Assembly: GCF_000227135.1 (NCBI RefSeq)
Contig: NC_018256.1
Span: forward strand, 436,821-500,820
Source of the DNA: Leishmania donovani
Lineage: Eukaryota > Euglenozoa > Kinetoplastea > Trypanosomatida > Trypanosomatidae
Direction: 5' to 3'
DNA length: 64,000 nucleotides
Shown here: positions 1 to 8,900 of the stretch, in pieces
Layout: the number at the start of each line of letters is the position of its first letter
Position numbering within the stretch: the stretch's first letter is position 1
Translations under genes and position numbers: made by a program
The notes under the pieces: model-generated
What the model saw: only the letters and a program-made list of their open reading frames with translations
Databases searched by the model: none
Told to the model about the DNA's origin: nothing

Positions 1-722
1 GGGTGCGCGGCTGCGCGAGAGTGAGCACGTGGCTGAAGCTGCCGTAGTCTGTTAACTTCTTTTGTCCTTTCCTAACACGGGGCCCTCTCACGGCTCTTTG
101 TCTCCCTCATTTCCAATCGCACCTTGACGTACATACACGCACATACTCGCGGGTGAGGTGGTGCGGTGCCAGCGTTGACCGGACAGCCATCCTCTTCCTC
201 CCTGGATGCTTTCGGGGGGGGGACGGTAGGCGTGAGACGTCAAAACCGATACTCACCCTGGTAGCGGGCGTCTTTGGTGTGAAATACCGACAAGAAGAAA
301 GACGTCTCTCATCCTCTTGCTTGGTCTTATGACGACTGACCTTGCTGTGCAACACGGGCTGTGTGAGCAACGTCTACCGCCATGGCTGACGTCGTCGACG
401 TGCACAAACACATGTATTATATCTTGTAGGTACCTTGGGTGACGAAGGATCGTCTCTCTCACTTTGTGTGGAGCGCCCTCACAAGAACCTGTTTTGGTTC
501 GCGCCTCGTATCTATCTCCTCCCCGACCACGTCAACCACTGCGGCCGCCGCTCTCGTTTCTTTTTTTTTTTGGCAGCTTGCCTTTGACCCAACTCAGCGA
601 CTCGCTGACTGGACGGAAATACTCACACAGACACACACACAGCACGTAGGCGCAACCGGACGCACGCGCGTTTGCTGGGGCGTCTTCTCCCCCTTCCCCT
701 CCCTGGCCGTGCGGACGCACAA
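1..722 (+). other. Intergenic region / 5' UTR upstream of the ankyrin gene
   Basis: No supportable gene. The first ~550 bases are mixed-composition spacer, presumably the 3' UTR of a gene outside the window. From about 551 a pyrimidine tract leads to a splice acceptor, after which a short 5' UTR runs to the ATG at 723. No ATG was seen between the acceptor and the start. Confidence 0.6.
551..576 (+). promoter_or_regulatory. Candidate spliced-leader acceptor for the ankyrin gene
   Basis: A CT-rich stretch ending in a run of eleven Ts is followed at once by GGCAG, with the AG at 575-576. This is a textbook trypanosomatid polypyrimidine tract plus acceptor. It would give a 146-nt 5' UTR with 723 as the first ATG. 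Inference from pattern only. Confidence 0.6.
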
Positions 723-1805
723 ATGACGGACTTTCCAAAGTTGAATCGCATTAAGTCAGATGACGAGAACATGGAAAAGATTCACGTGGCGGCGCGCAAA
801 GGCCAAACGGACGAGGTGCGCCGCCTTATTGAGACGGGTGTGAGCCCCACCATCCAGAACCGCTTCGGCTGTACGGCGCTGCATCTCGCCTGCAAGTTTG
901 GCTGTGTGGACACCGCCAAGTATCTCGCTAGCGTTGGCGAGGTGCACTCCTCATGGCACGGCCAGAAGCCGATTCATTTGGCGGTGATGGCGAATAAGAC
1001 GGACCTTGTCGTAGCATTGGTGGAGGGTGCTAAGGAGCGTGGGCAGATGCCAGAGTCACTGCTCAATGAGTGCGACGAACGTGAGGTCAACGAGATTGGC
1101 AGTCACGTGAAGCACTGCAAGGGCCAAACTGCCCTTCACTGGTGTGTGGGACTGGGCCCAGAGTACCTGGAGATGATCAAACTCCTCGTGCAGCTCGGCG
1201 CCTCGCCGACTGCGAAGGACAAGGCCGACGAGACGCCCTTGATGCGCGCCATGGAGTTCCGCAACCGCGAGGCGCTGGATTTGATGATGGACACTGTGCC
1301 TAGCAAGAGTTCGCTACGTCTCGACTATGCCGACAAGCAGGGCAACTCGCACCTGCACTGGGCGATCCTGATCAACTGGGAAGACGTTGCCATGCGCTTT
1401 GTGGAGCTGGGAATCGATGTCAACATGGAGGACAACGAGCACACGGTGCCGCTGTACCTGTCTGTGCGGGCCGCCATGGTGCTGCTCACAAAAGAGCTCG
1501 TGCAGAAGACCGACGTCTTTCTCATCCAGACGTGCCCCTACCACAATGGCACGACGGTGCTGCCGGATCGAGTTGTGTGGCTGGACTTCGTGCCGGCGGC
1601 CGCCGACCCCTCGAAGCAGGAAGTCCTTCAGCTTCTGCAGGAGAAGTTGGACGAGGTAGTACGCAGCCTCAGCAGCGGCGCCGGCGGCGCCGTCAAGAGG
1701 AAGAAGAAGGCCGCACCAGCAGTGAAGCGCATGAAACTAGCACCCTCCGCCCCGGTGCGCACCCGCTCTCGTAGCCGCGCGCGCAGCAGCGCTGTGAGCA
1801 AGTAA
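723..1805 (+). CDS. Ankyrin-repeat protein with basic C-terminal tail
   Basis: A 360-residue protein. Ankyrin repeats fill roughly residues 17-270, visible as recurring TALHLA / PIHLAV / TALHW / LHWAI-type helices followed by G-A/V-S/D-P/V turns. The final 36 residues (325-360) are strongly basic, first Lys-rich (KRKKK, VKRMK) and then Arg/Ser-rich (RTRSRSRARS), which suggests nuclear targeting or nucleic-acid contact. The reading frame is open 17 codons further upstream, but the ATG at 723 is the first one after the likely splice acceptor. Ankyrin repeats are general protein-binding modules, so the partner and process are unknown. A proteasome-chaperone (gankyrin-like) role is conceivable but has no specific support. 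Confidence 0.85.
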   Translation: MTDFPKLNRIKSDDENMEKIHVAARKGQTDEVRRLIETGVSPTIQNRFGCTALHLACKFGCVDTAKYLASVGEVHSSWHGQKPIHLAVMANKTDLVVALVEGAKERGQMPESLLNECDEREVNEIGSHVKHCKGQTALHWCVGLGPEYLEMIKLLVQLGASPTAKDKADETPLMRAMEFRNREALDLMMDTVPSKSSLRLDYADKQGNSHLHWAILINWEDVAMRFVELGIDVNMEDNEHTVPLYLSVRAAMVLLTKELVQKTDVFLIQTCPYHNGTTVLPDRVVWLDFVPAAADPSKQEVLQLLQEKLDEVVRSLSSGAGGAVKRKKKAAPAVKRMKLAPSAPVRTRSRSRARSSAVSK

Positions 1806-1810
1806 GCAGA

Positions 1811-1830
1811 TGGAGCGAATCTGCTCCATT
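1811..1830 (+). other. Small inverted repeat just after a stop codon
   Basis: ATGGAGC (1811-1817) and its exact reverse complement GCTCCAT (1824-1830) are separated by six bases, starting 5 nt after the TAA. It would fold as a 7-bp stem in the 3' UTR. Function unknown, and it may be chance. Confidence 0.4.
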
Positions 1831-2855
1831 GCACACGCAGTGACGCGCGCAAGTGTTTACTGGTATGATGTTTGTGGATGCCCGCGTACGTCTGAGTGCT
1901 TATAGAGCCGTAAAAGGCGGTGCACACACGCGTGGCAGGGAGACGGGTGCGCGTGGGGCAATCTGCCATGACCCGCTGCACGCGCGCGCGTGTGAAGACG
2001 GAATGGTCTCTTTTGGATGAAAAGGCTGATGCTCACTGACGGCTGATGATGTTGATGTAGTGCCACCTATTGTATTAGCGCGAGTTTCTGTGTGTGCGCG
2101 TACTTTTTTAGAAGCGGTGGCTACGACGGCCGCTGATCCGAGTCTGTGCGGATGGAGGGATTACAGTGGGCGTGAGGGGCGGAAGGGCGGGGGTTGAGCG
2201 AGGCGAAGAGGAGGCGTACGGGAATGAGGGGGATGTATGGTTGAGGAATTTTGGAAGCAACATAAAATAAAAGGGTCCGATGGAGAGGTCAGCGGCGCGT
2301 GAAACGCTGACCTTTGCCGCCATGCGTGCTGCCGCACCGATCTTAAGCAGTGCTGACCGTCGTCCCAGGTAGCTTCTCAGTACTCTCTTTGCTTCTTTCT
2401 TTTGCAGGTTCTTTTCCGGCTCGAAGCCTTTATCCTTTTCTTAAGGGTTCGTTGCCGGGGAGGGGCGTACGCATTCAACGCACTTTTCCACACCCGACTT
2501 CGCCACTGCCGCTGTGCTTTCTCTGCTGCTCTGGCTACTTCCGGCACTGTATCCGCTTCCCTCCTTTTCTACCACCCCTCACCTCTCGTACCTCCATCGT
2601 CGAGGTGATCTCGCTTTCTCTCCCTCTCTCTGCCTGCAGTTGCTTGCCGCCCCCGACGCTTCTCCCACCTGCATCCCTGCCTCATAGCGTTCTTTGAATT
2701 ACCCCGTGTCTCAGAGTTTCTTCTGTCGTGTGTTGCGCTGCACTATTCGTCCCCCTTCTCATCACCTCTCTCTGCGCGTGGCATCTCTAAGTTCGATGTA
2801 TTCCATAGCACTCCCGGTGTCTCTCCCCCCGGGAGCCGTTCCGAATTTTTTTCTG

Positions 2856-3040
2856 CCCCCCCCCCCTCCTCCTTCGTTTTCCTTCCCTACCTTTTGCTNN
2901 NNNNNNNNNNNNNNNNNNNNNNNNNNNNNNNNNNNNNNNNNNNNNNNNNNNNNNNNNNNNNNNNNNNNNNNNNNNNNNNNNNNNNNNNNNNNNNNNNCCC
3001 CCCCCCCCTCCTCCTTCGTTTTCCTTCCCTACCTTTTGCT
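2856..3040. repeat. 43-bp exact direct repeat flanking a 99-base N gap
   Basis: Bases 2856-2898 (eleven Cs followed by a CT-rich stretch ending CTTTTGCT) are repeated exactly at 2998-3040, directly on the other side of the Ns (2899-2997). The most likely explanation is two contig ends that overlap but were not merged. Confidence 0.9.
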
Positions 3041-3909
3041 ATCATTACTTGAGGTATGCTTGGTGCCATGGATGTAAAGCGCATAGCGAGTGCGTAGGCG
3101 TGAGTGCGTCGTGCGTGCCTTTGTTGGCCCCCATCGCTGTCCGATCACTGCTTCTCCTATCCTCCCCTCTGACGGCTTCGTGGGCGTTTGTACAAGCCGT
3201 GCACCCGCAAACAACCGACCACATTTTACAAAGAGTAACCAGCACAGGTATGCCGTCGTGCGAGAGGAGGGGGCGAACAAGGTCGAGCCTCTCTACCCCT
3301 TTCACGCGGCTACAATGCTGCCGCTGCACATTCAAAGAGGCGGCGGCCGACATTTTTTTTTTTCAGAACTTCCTCAAGCTGCCAGCGAATCCAGCGGCGG
3401 CAAAAAAGAGTTGCGGTACGGTACTCGCTTGTTCAGAAAATGAACGCGCCTCTCCGCCGTCTTGCCGGATATCCCCTCGGTGCAACAGAGGCTGGCACAC
3501 AATGCGCATACGCTTTTCTTCGTTTTGCTGTGTATGCTTGCTTATGTTTTTTTTTCTTCGGGGACTTTCCGTCGCCGCAATGTGTAGTAGGGCTGGGAGA
3601 GAGGGGGAGGGGCAGGTGGCGGTGCTGTCTGCGGCAACCTCCCGGCCGCCTCTTTCTCTCCCTCTCGGCCTTCCGTAGTCGTTGGACAGCAGAGACCGAT
3701 ACGCGACCATGCGCGCTTTCATCTGTTCCGCACCTTCCTCCTCCCTCCTCCCTCTTTCTGTTTGCGTCCGCTCCAGCAGCCATATCCTGACGTGGTGCCG
3801 TTGCCGGTTTCTGTCTTTTATGATCTCTCGCTGCGCACTCACACCACCACGCACCCACACGTGCTCTCTCACTTGGGTGTATGCATGTATAGCAGGCTCT
3901 AAGGTAACG

Positions 3910-3981
3910 CGCCTCTCGTCTCTCTCTCTCTGTTTTCCACCGCCTCCCTGAACTTCGTTCGTCTGCTGCTGTGTGGCTGAG
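3910..3981 (+). promoter_or_regulatory. Candidate spliced-leader acceptor for the Paf1-like gene
   Basis: A (CT)n-rich tract at about 3910-3955 is followed by the first AG at 3980-3981, giving a 133-nt 5' UTR. Other AGs lie nearby, so the exact site is uncertain. Confidence 0.4.
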
Positions 3982-4114
3982 GCTCTTCGCGTCCACGTGT
4001 CCGTGTTGACGTCGGTGCATAAAGGCGCAGAAGGCGGTTGTGCGCGCTCGCATCTGCTGTTCGCGCGCGCCGACTCAACTCCTTCCGGTATCACCCGCGG
4101 CTACTTAAAAGAGG

Positions 4115-5992
4115 ATGGACTTTAACCCGATTAGCATTGAGGAGAGCGGCCACAGCCAGCGCCAGAACGGCGTGGCGAATGCGGTTGCCAGCGCGCGCGC
4201 CGCTAGCCGCGGTGATGCGGCTGGTCTGCTTAGCCAACACGCATCCTTCGGCGATGTGCTTCGGGCCTGCCGCAACGCCTTTTATTATCACACAAGTTGG
4301 TCGGTTCCCTACCCCGAGGTGCCTGCTGCCCCGATGCTGTACTACCCTGACGAGTACAAGCGCATGATTGAGTCGACCATGCCACTCGGTATCATGCAGT
4401 CCGAGCTGGACGCGATGCAGACGGGCCTCCTCGACAGCATTCCGCTGGCGTACTACCCGCTGGCACCGAATGCGCTGGATGAGGCACGACAGGCGTTGAG
4501 GCGCGCGGCGCTGCTGAAAAAGCGTGCGGCGGCTGCAGCAGAGGCGGACGACGCGGCGTCGTCTTCGTCCACGTCGGCAGCGAATGCGTCTGATCGCGCT
4601 CGCCCGCCGCATGGCCGCCTCGATCCCGGTGACGCAGAGATTGCTCGCATCGTGGTCGATGCGAACGAAATTCAGATTCGCAACCTGCCATCGCTCACAC
4701 ACGTGCAGCGGCCCCTGTACACGGATATCGGTTTGGTGCCGCAGGAGGAGCGGCACGCCGCACGTGTGGCACGCACACAGCCCACGGAGGCGAAGCCGCC
4801 GGACGCAGCGCTGACAACGGAAGAGGTGGAGCGCCAATGGCGTATTGATGTGCAGTTGTCCTTCGAGCAGGCCTCGCAGATCGACAGCGACTTTACGCGC
4901 TTCATCGGGGAGGTCGCGCACGCGAAGCTTGGCCTGGACAGAAGTAGCGCTTCGCATACGCGGCTGACGCGTGCACTGTGGGCTCTTCTCTTTCAAGACA
5001 CGACGAAGCGGCAGCAGCGCAAGGTGTGGTACATGATCTGCCACTTCTCTTCCACATTTAGTGACGCCCCAGCGGCGGCCGAGACGGCGGTCGCGCAGCT
5101 GCTGCGCGAGACGGAGGCGCTGGGCTTGCCTCAGTACTCGACCAGCTGGCGCCCTCTGCTGATAGAGTACACGCGGGCCGTGAGCGACTACGCCGCAGCG
5201 CTCGCCGGTGGCGTGGAGCAGCGTCGAGAGAATCTGCAGTTCCACGACCGTGAGCTGGATCAACTGTACACGGGCAACGTGTACACCAACATCGAGCTTG
5301 ATGGCAAGCTGGTCCGCACGAGCGCCGATCGTCTGAAGAACACCATTTACCCAGTGGAAGTGGTGCCGGTGTACCCCAGCGGGTACCAGCAGGCGGCCTC
5401 AATGGGAGCTGCCGTGCTGCGTCTCCACGACTCGGAGGAGCTCGACTTCCTTGCTGAGCGCGACGCCTCGCTGCACCACGTCATTCTGCCTGACGCGGTC
5501 TTGCCCAAGGCCGCCGCCTCCCGGCCGAACATGCTTGTCGGCGGCTGCAACCTCCTCGTCGCTGACGACGGGGACTTTGCGAATGTGCAGCTGGGCGCGA
5601 CTCTGCGGTACAGCGTGTCGGCAGAAAACACCTACCAGTCCTTGCGCCAGGACCCGATGAACACAGCCAGCTACCTACTGCGGGTGGGGCAGGTGGCGAC
5701 CAACGCCGCCGCCTCCCTCGGCGCCAACCACGATGGCCGCTACGTCATGTACGACCGTATCGGCCACCGCGATGTCTACCAGAAGACCAACAATACGGAT
5801 ACCAACGCTCTCTCGCGCTACGTGGTCATGTTCACCGATGCGCCAGCCGCTGCCGGGGCTTCTGAAGCAATTGCAGGTGCTAGCAATAGTCGTCGCGTCA
5901 ACTGCGTGAAGCGGGAGCGTGAGGAGGCACCAGCTCCCGAGGCAGCAGCGGAGTCCTTGGAGCCTTTTGCACAGGTGCCGCGCACAGAATGA
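4115..5992 (+). CDS. Candidate divergent Paf1 (RNA polymerase II-associated factor 1)
   Basis: A 625-residue protein beginning MDFNPI. Several blocks align by eye, in the right order, with eukaryotic Paf1. Residues 64-125 (VPYPEVP...YYPDEYKRM...LLDSIPLAYYPLAP) match the Paf1 N-terminal LPDIPFDPK-YP-leucine-rich segment that binds Ctr9. QWRIDVQLSFEQASQI (241-256) resembles the helix before the conserved motif. PVEVVPVYP (413-421) matches the PVEVMPVFPD signature. A later Tyr-rich region (about 498-555) parallels the block before the acidic tail. About 130 extra residues are inserted before the PVEV motif, and the human-type long acidic C-terminus is missing. Paf1 is a scaffold of the nuclear PAF1 elongation complex. 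This is pattern matching against remembered family sequence, so it remains a candidate; otherwise it is a kinetoplastid-specific hypothetical protein. Confidence 0.5.
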   Translation: MDFNPISIEESGHSQRQNGVANAVASARAASRGDAAGLLSQHASFGDVLRACRNAFYYHTSWSVPYPEVPAAPMLYYPDEYKRMIESTMPLGIMQSELDAMQTGLLDSIPLAYYPLAPNALDEARQALRRAALLKKRAAAAAEADDAASSSSTSAANASDRARPPHGRLDPGDAEIARIVVDANEIQIRNLPSLTHVQRPLYTDIGLVPQEERHAARVARTQPTEAKPPDAALTTEEVERQWRIDVQLSFEQASQIDSDFTRFIGEVAHAKLGLDRSSASHTRLTRALWALLFQDTTKRQQRKVWYMICHFSSTFSDAPAAAETAVAQLLRETEALGLPQYSTSWRPLLIEYTRAVSDYAAALAGGVEQRRENLQFHDRELDQLYTGNVYTNIELDGKLVRTSADRLKNTIYPVEVVPVYPSGYQQAASMGAAVLRLHDSEELDFLAERDASLHHVILPDAVLPKAAASRPNMLVGGCNLLVADDGDFANVQLGATLRYSVSAENTYQSLRQDPMNTASYLLRVGQVATNAAASLGANHDGRYVMYDRIGHRDVYQKTNNTDTNALSRYVVMFTDAPAAAGASEAIAGASNSRRVNCVKREREEAPAPEAAAESLEPFAQVPRTE

Positions 5993-8900
5993 TGGCAACA
6001 GAGGGAAGGTGGAGGCGATGGGAAGTGGCGTGGCGGGGGAGGAACGGAGGTCACTGCGATTGCTGAGGGACAGAGCCGACTCATTCCACATGCTGGCAGA
6101 ATAGCACTCACGCCTCTTCGTGCTTGGCGGATGGAGTGGTGCGAGGGAGGCAATGGTGAATATGGAGAGTGACAACTCTGCTGTGATGAACGGCAACGTT
6201 GACGTGGGGAGCAGGTGAGGCGGAAGGGGAGGAGTGAGCTCGGTTTTCAGTTGCCTCTGCCCACTCTGTTGATCTTGTATGCGTAGGTGCGTCTGTCGCC
6301 GTTTAGTGAGTTTCGCACGATGCCACAAGTGCTCTTGCCCTCTGCCGCTCTTTGTTCTTTTTCTGTTGCCATGGTCGACTCTTTTATCTTTTCCTCGTAG
6401 GCGTTCATTCTCTGGTGTCGATCTTGTCGCCAATGGTGTGGTGTGGTATACCCTGTGTGCGGAGCAGCTGCGTCGGATGCGACAAATGGACTTCGGCACG
6501 CCTACGCAGGCGCACAGGGTTAGATGGCTGCTTTGGCACTCGTGTCTGCATGAATGCACGCGCGCGTGTGCTCGCCTCTGTGAGGGCGCCTCTGCGAGGC
6601 CACCCAACTCTTACATAGGGCAGCATGCATAGCTGTGCAGTAAAAGAGTAGTGAGTTTCATGCTTGCTCATGCCTGTGAAAGGACTTTGTCGCTAGCAGC
6701 CCCCCCTCCCCCCTCGTCCTCAGCTTTCAATTGTATGCCTCAATCACGTGACTTGTACATCTTCGCGGATGATGGGGGGGGGGAGGGGAGGGCGTTTCGT
6801 GGCTCTCCCTTATCATGTCTTCTCTCTGCGCATTTTCGCTGTCTCTCTCGTTCTTGGTGTGCGCCGGTGAGTGTGCGGGTGTCTGTATGCGTGTACTCAT
6901 GCTTTATTCATCGGCACAGCGGGAGGGTGCCGATGAGGTCGCCGACGGACAGATTGCCTACTGGTAAGTAATCAGGCAATGAAGCGGGAAAGCAAGCAGG
7001 CGATCAAGAGGACGGAACACCGTGAAGGCGCCTACCACACGGTGGTGTGTGTGTGTGGGGGGGGTTCTATGATCAAAATACAGTGACGCGCCTTCGTCTT
7101 AGCTTGTTGTGACGGGGAGGCGCGAGAAATGGACTTGCTTGGGTGTTTGCGCTTCAGCGTCAAGTCGAGCGGAAAAGAATGATGCTGCTGCTTCCGCATC
7201 AACTCCGTTTGCGTGGCTGATGCATGTGTACGTGAATGTTGGTAGAGCAACCATGCCTCATGGCCTAGTGTGCCACTGCTACCTTCTGCGCGCTCTCCTT
7301 TTCGGAATGTGGACACCTCACCCTCATTCCCTTTTTCTCTCCCGCGCCATCGGCCCGCCTCTTCGCTCTTAGCGGCCTCCCCCACCACTCGTGCACACGG
7401 CGGGCTATGCAGCGCAGGCACCGCTGCCAACCGTCAACTGTCCGTTAAGCAATAAAAAAAGAGGAGAAGCTGAAAATAACAACACGGAAGATACACCATT
7501 AGCCGGAATAACCGAATCCGCAGCAAGAGAGGAAGTCGACACCGCTGTTCTTTTTCTCCACGCCCCTACCCCTCTTCCCCTCAGGGCCGCTGACGTCACT
7601 GCCTCCCTCGCAACTCTCCAAGCGCATCGTCGAGACGCACGAGGGAACAGTCGTGGGGACAGAGAAAAAACAAGCGAACGAGCGAAAGAAGGCGAAGCGA
7701 AGCGAAAAAAGAAACGCAAGAGATATTAACAGAAACAAAAACAGACAGACACACGTATCACAGAGTCGCTGCGACACACGTGCAGCACAGTCGCCAACGT
7801 GGCCCTCTTTCGCACCCCCGTGGGACGCTGTGGCTAGCTGGAGTGTGCTTGTGTGTGTGTGTGTGTGAAGCTATCCAGAGAGGCGCGCGATTCTGTTTTA
7901 CGCACCCGAACAGAGCCCCTGAACAAAAAAACAGACAGAAAGAACAGAGGCACGCTAACGTGTACGTATTCAGAAGGCCAGCATCCTAGCCCCCTCCACT
8001 TCCGCTTCACCCATTTTTCCTTGAGTCGATCCGCACTTGCTTCTTTCTTTCCTTTTAGCTGTTGGGCGCGTGTCTTTGTACGCACCTTCTGCGCATCTCT
8101 CTCTGCTTTTTTTTTATTCGCATTTTCTCGATTTCCTTTTTTGTTGGCCCTGAATCTCTCAGTCACAAAACGTGATTGACCCCCCGACCTACCCCTTCCC
8201 CCTCCTCTTCCTTCGTGCGCACACAGTCACACGCACCTACACACGCAGAGCTCGCAAAAAGGAAAGAGAACAGCGTCGGGACGCGGTAGTGGTGACTGTA
8301 GAAGTATAATCATCGGCAGCATTAAGCGCAGCGTGTACTTGACAAGCCACCCGGCGATTTGCAAGTCGCGCACGCGCTCTATCGGACTGCACTTTCTTGC
8401 GCGCTTTCACTATCACCCTTGCTCGCGTTGTTTACGGTGAAAAAGAGTGGTGAGACGCATTCTTTTCCTTTCTTCTCGCACACGGCAGGGTTGTCAAGCA
8501 AAACACCCGCACACTCCACCGAAGGCACAAACGCGCACACCTGCATTTGCCATTGCCGGTGCTTCGCGTTGTGCTGTGCCTGCTGCAGCGGACGTGATTT
8601 GTACGTCTTGTATACGAGATCATTTGGAATCTTGTCTACCTCTTACTCGCACTGCCCGACTCTGCGTGCCCGACTCTCATCCACCTACTGCTGCTGGAGT
8701 GCCTTCGTGCGACGACACACGTACAACTGCCGCCCTCCCTCTGTGCTCTCTCTCTATCTCGCCCACAGCTGCATCTGGCCGCCTAATTCTGTTCGCCCTT
8801 TTCTTTTTTTTTTCGTTTTGGTCTTTCTGCTACACCCCTCCCCTCCCTCCTTTTTTCATTCTTCTCTCTTGACTCTTTCTCCCCCTCTTCCCTCGCATTT

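Larger units (their letters stand above)
1806..4114 (+). other. Intergenic spacer with assembly gap
   Basis: No supportable gene. The spacer holds the ankyrin gene's 3' UTR, including a small hairpin just after the stop, then CT-rich DNA, a 99-base N gap at 2899-2997 and further CT-rich DNA up to the next gene. The reading frames here are low-complexity Ser/Pro/Leu/Phe strings typical of pyrimidine tracts. Confidence 0.7.

Noticed and set aside
672..722. 17-codon upstream extension of the ankyrin gene
   Set aside because: It begins with a non-ATG codon, and 723 is the first ATG after the acceptor.
3363..4094. 243-residue minus-strand frame
   Set aside because: Complement of pyrimidine-rich leader DNA; charged repeat-like composition only.
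4091..5263. 390-residue minus-strand frame
   Set aside because: It lies opposite the Paf1-like gene, is Arg/Leu/His-rich, and mirrors the GC-rich third-position bias of the sense gene.
5675..6607. 310-residue minus-strand frame overlapping the end of the Paf1-like gene
   Set aside because: Compositional; no domain, and the whole cluster is on the other strand.
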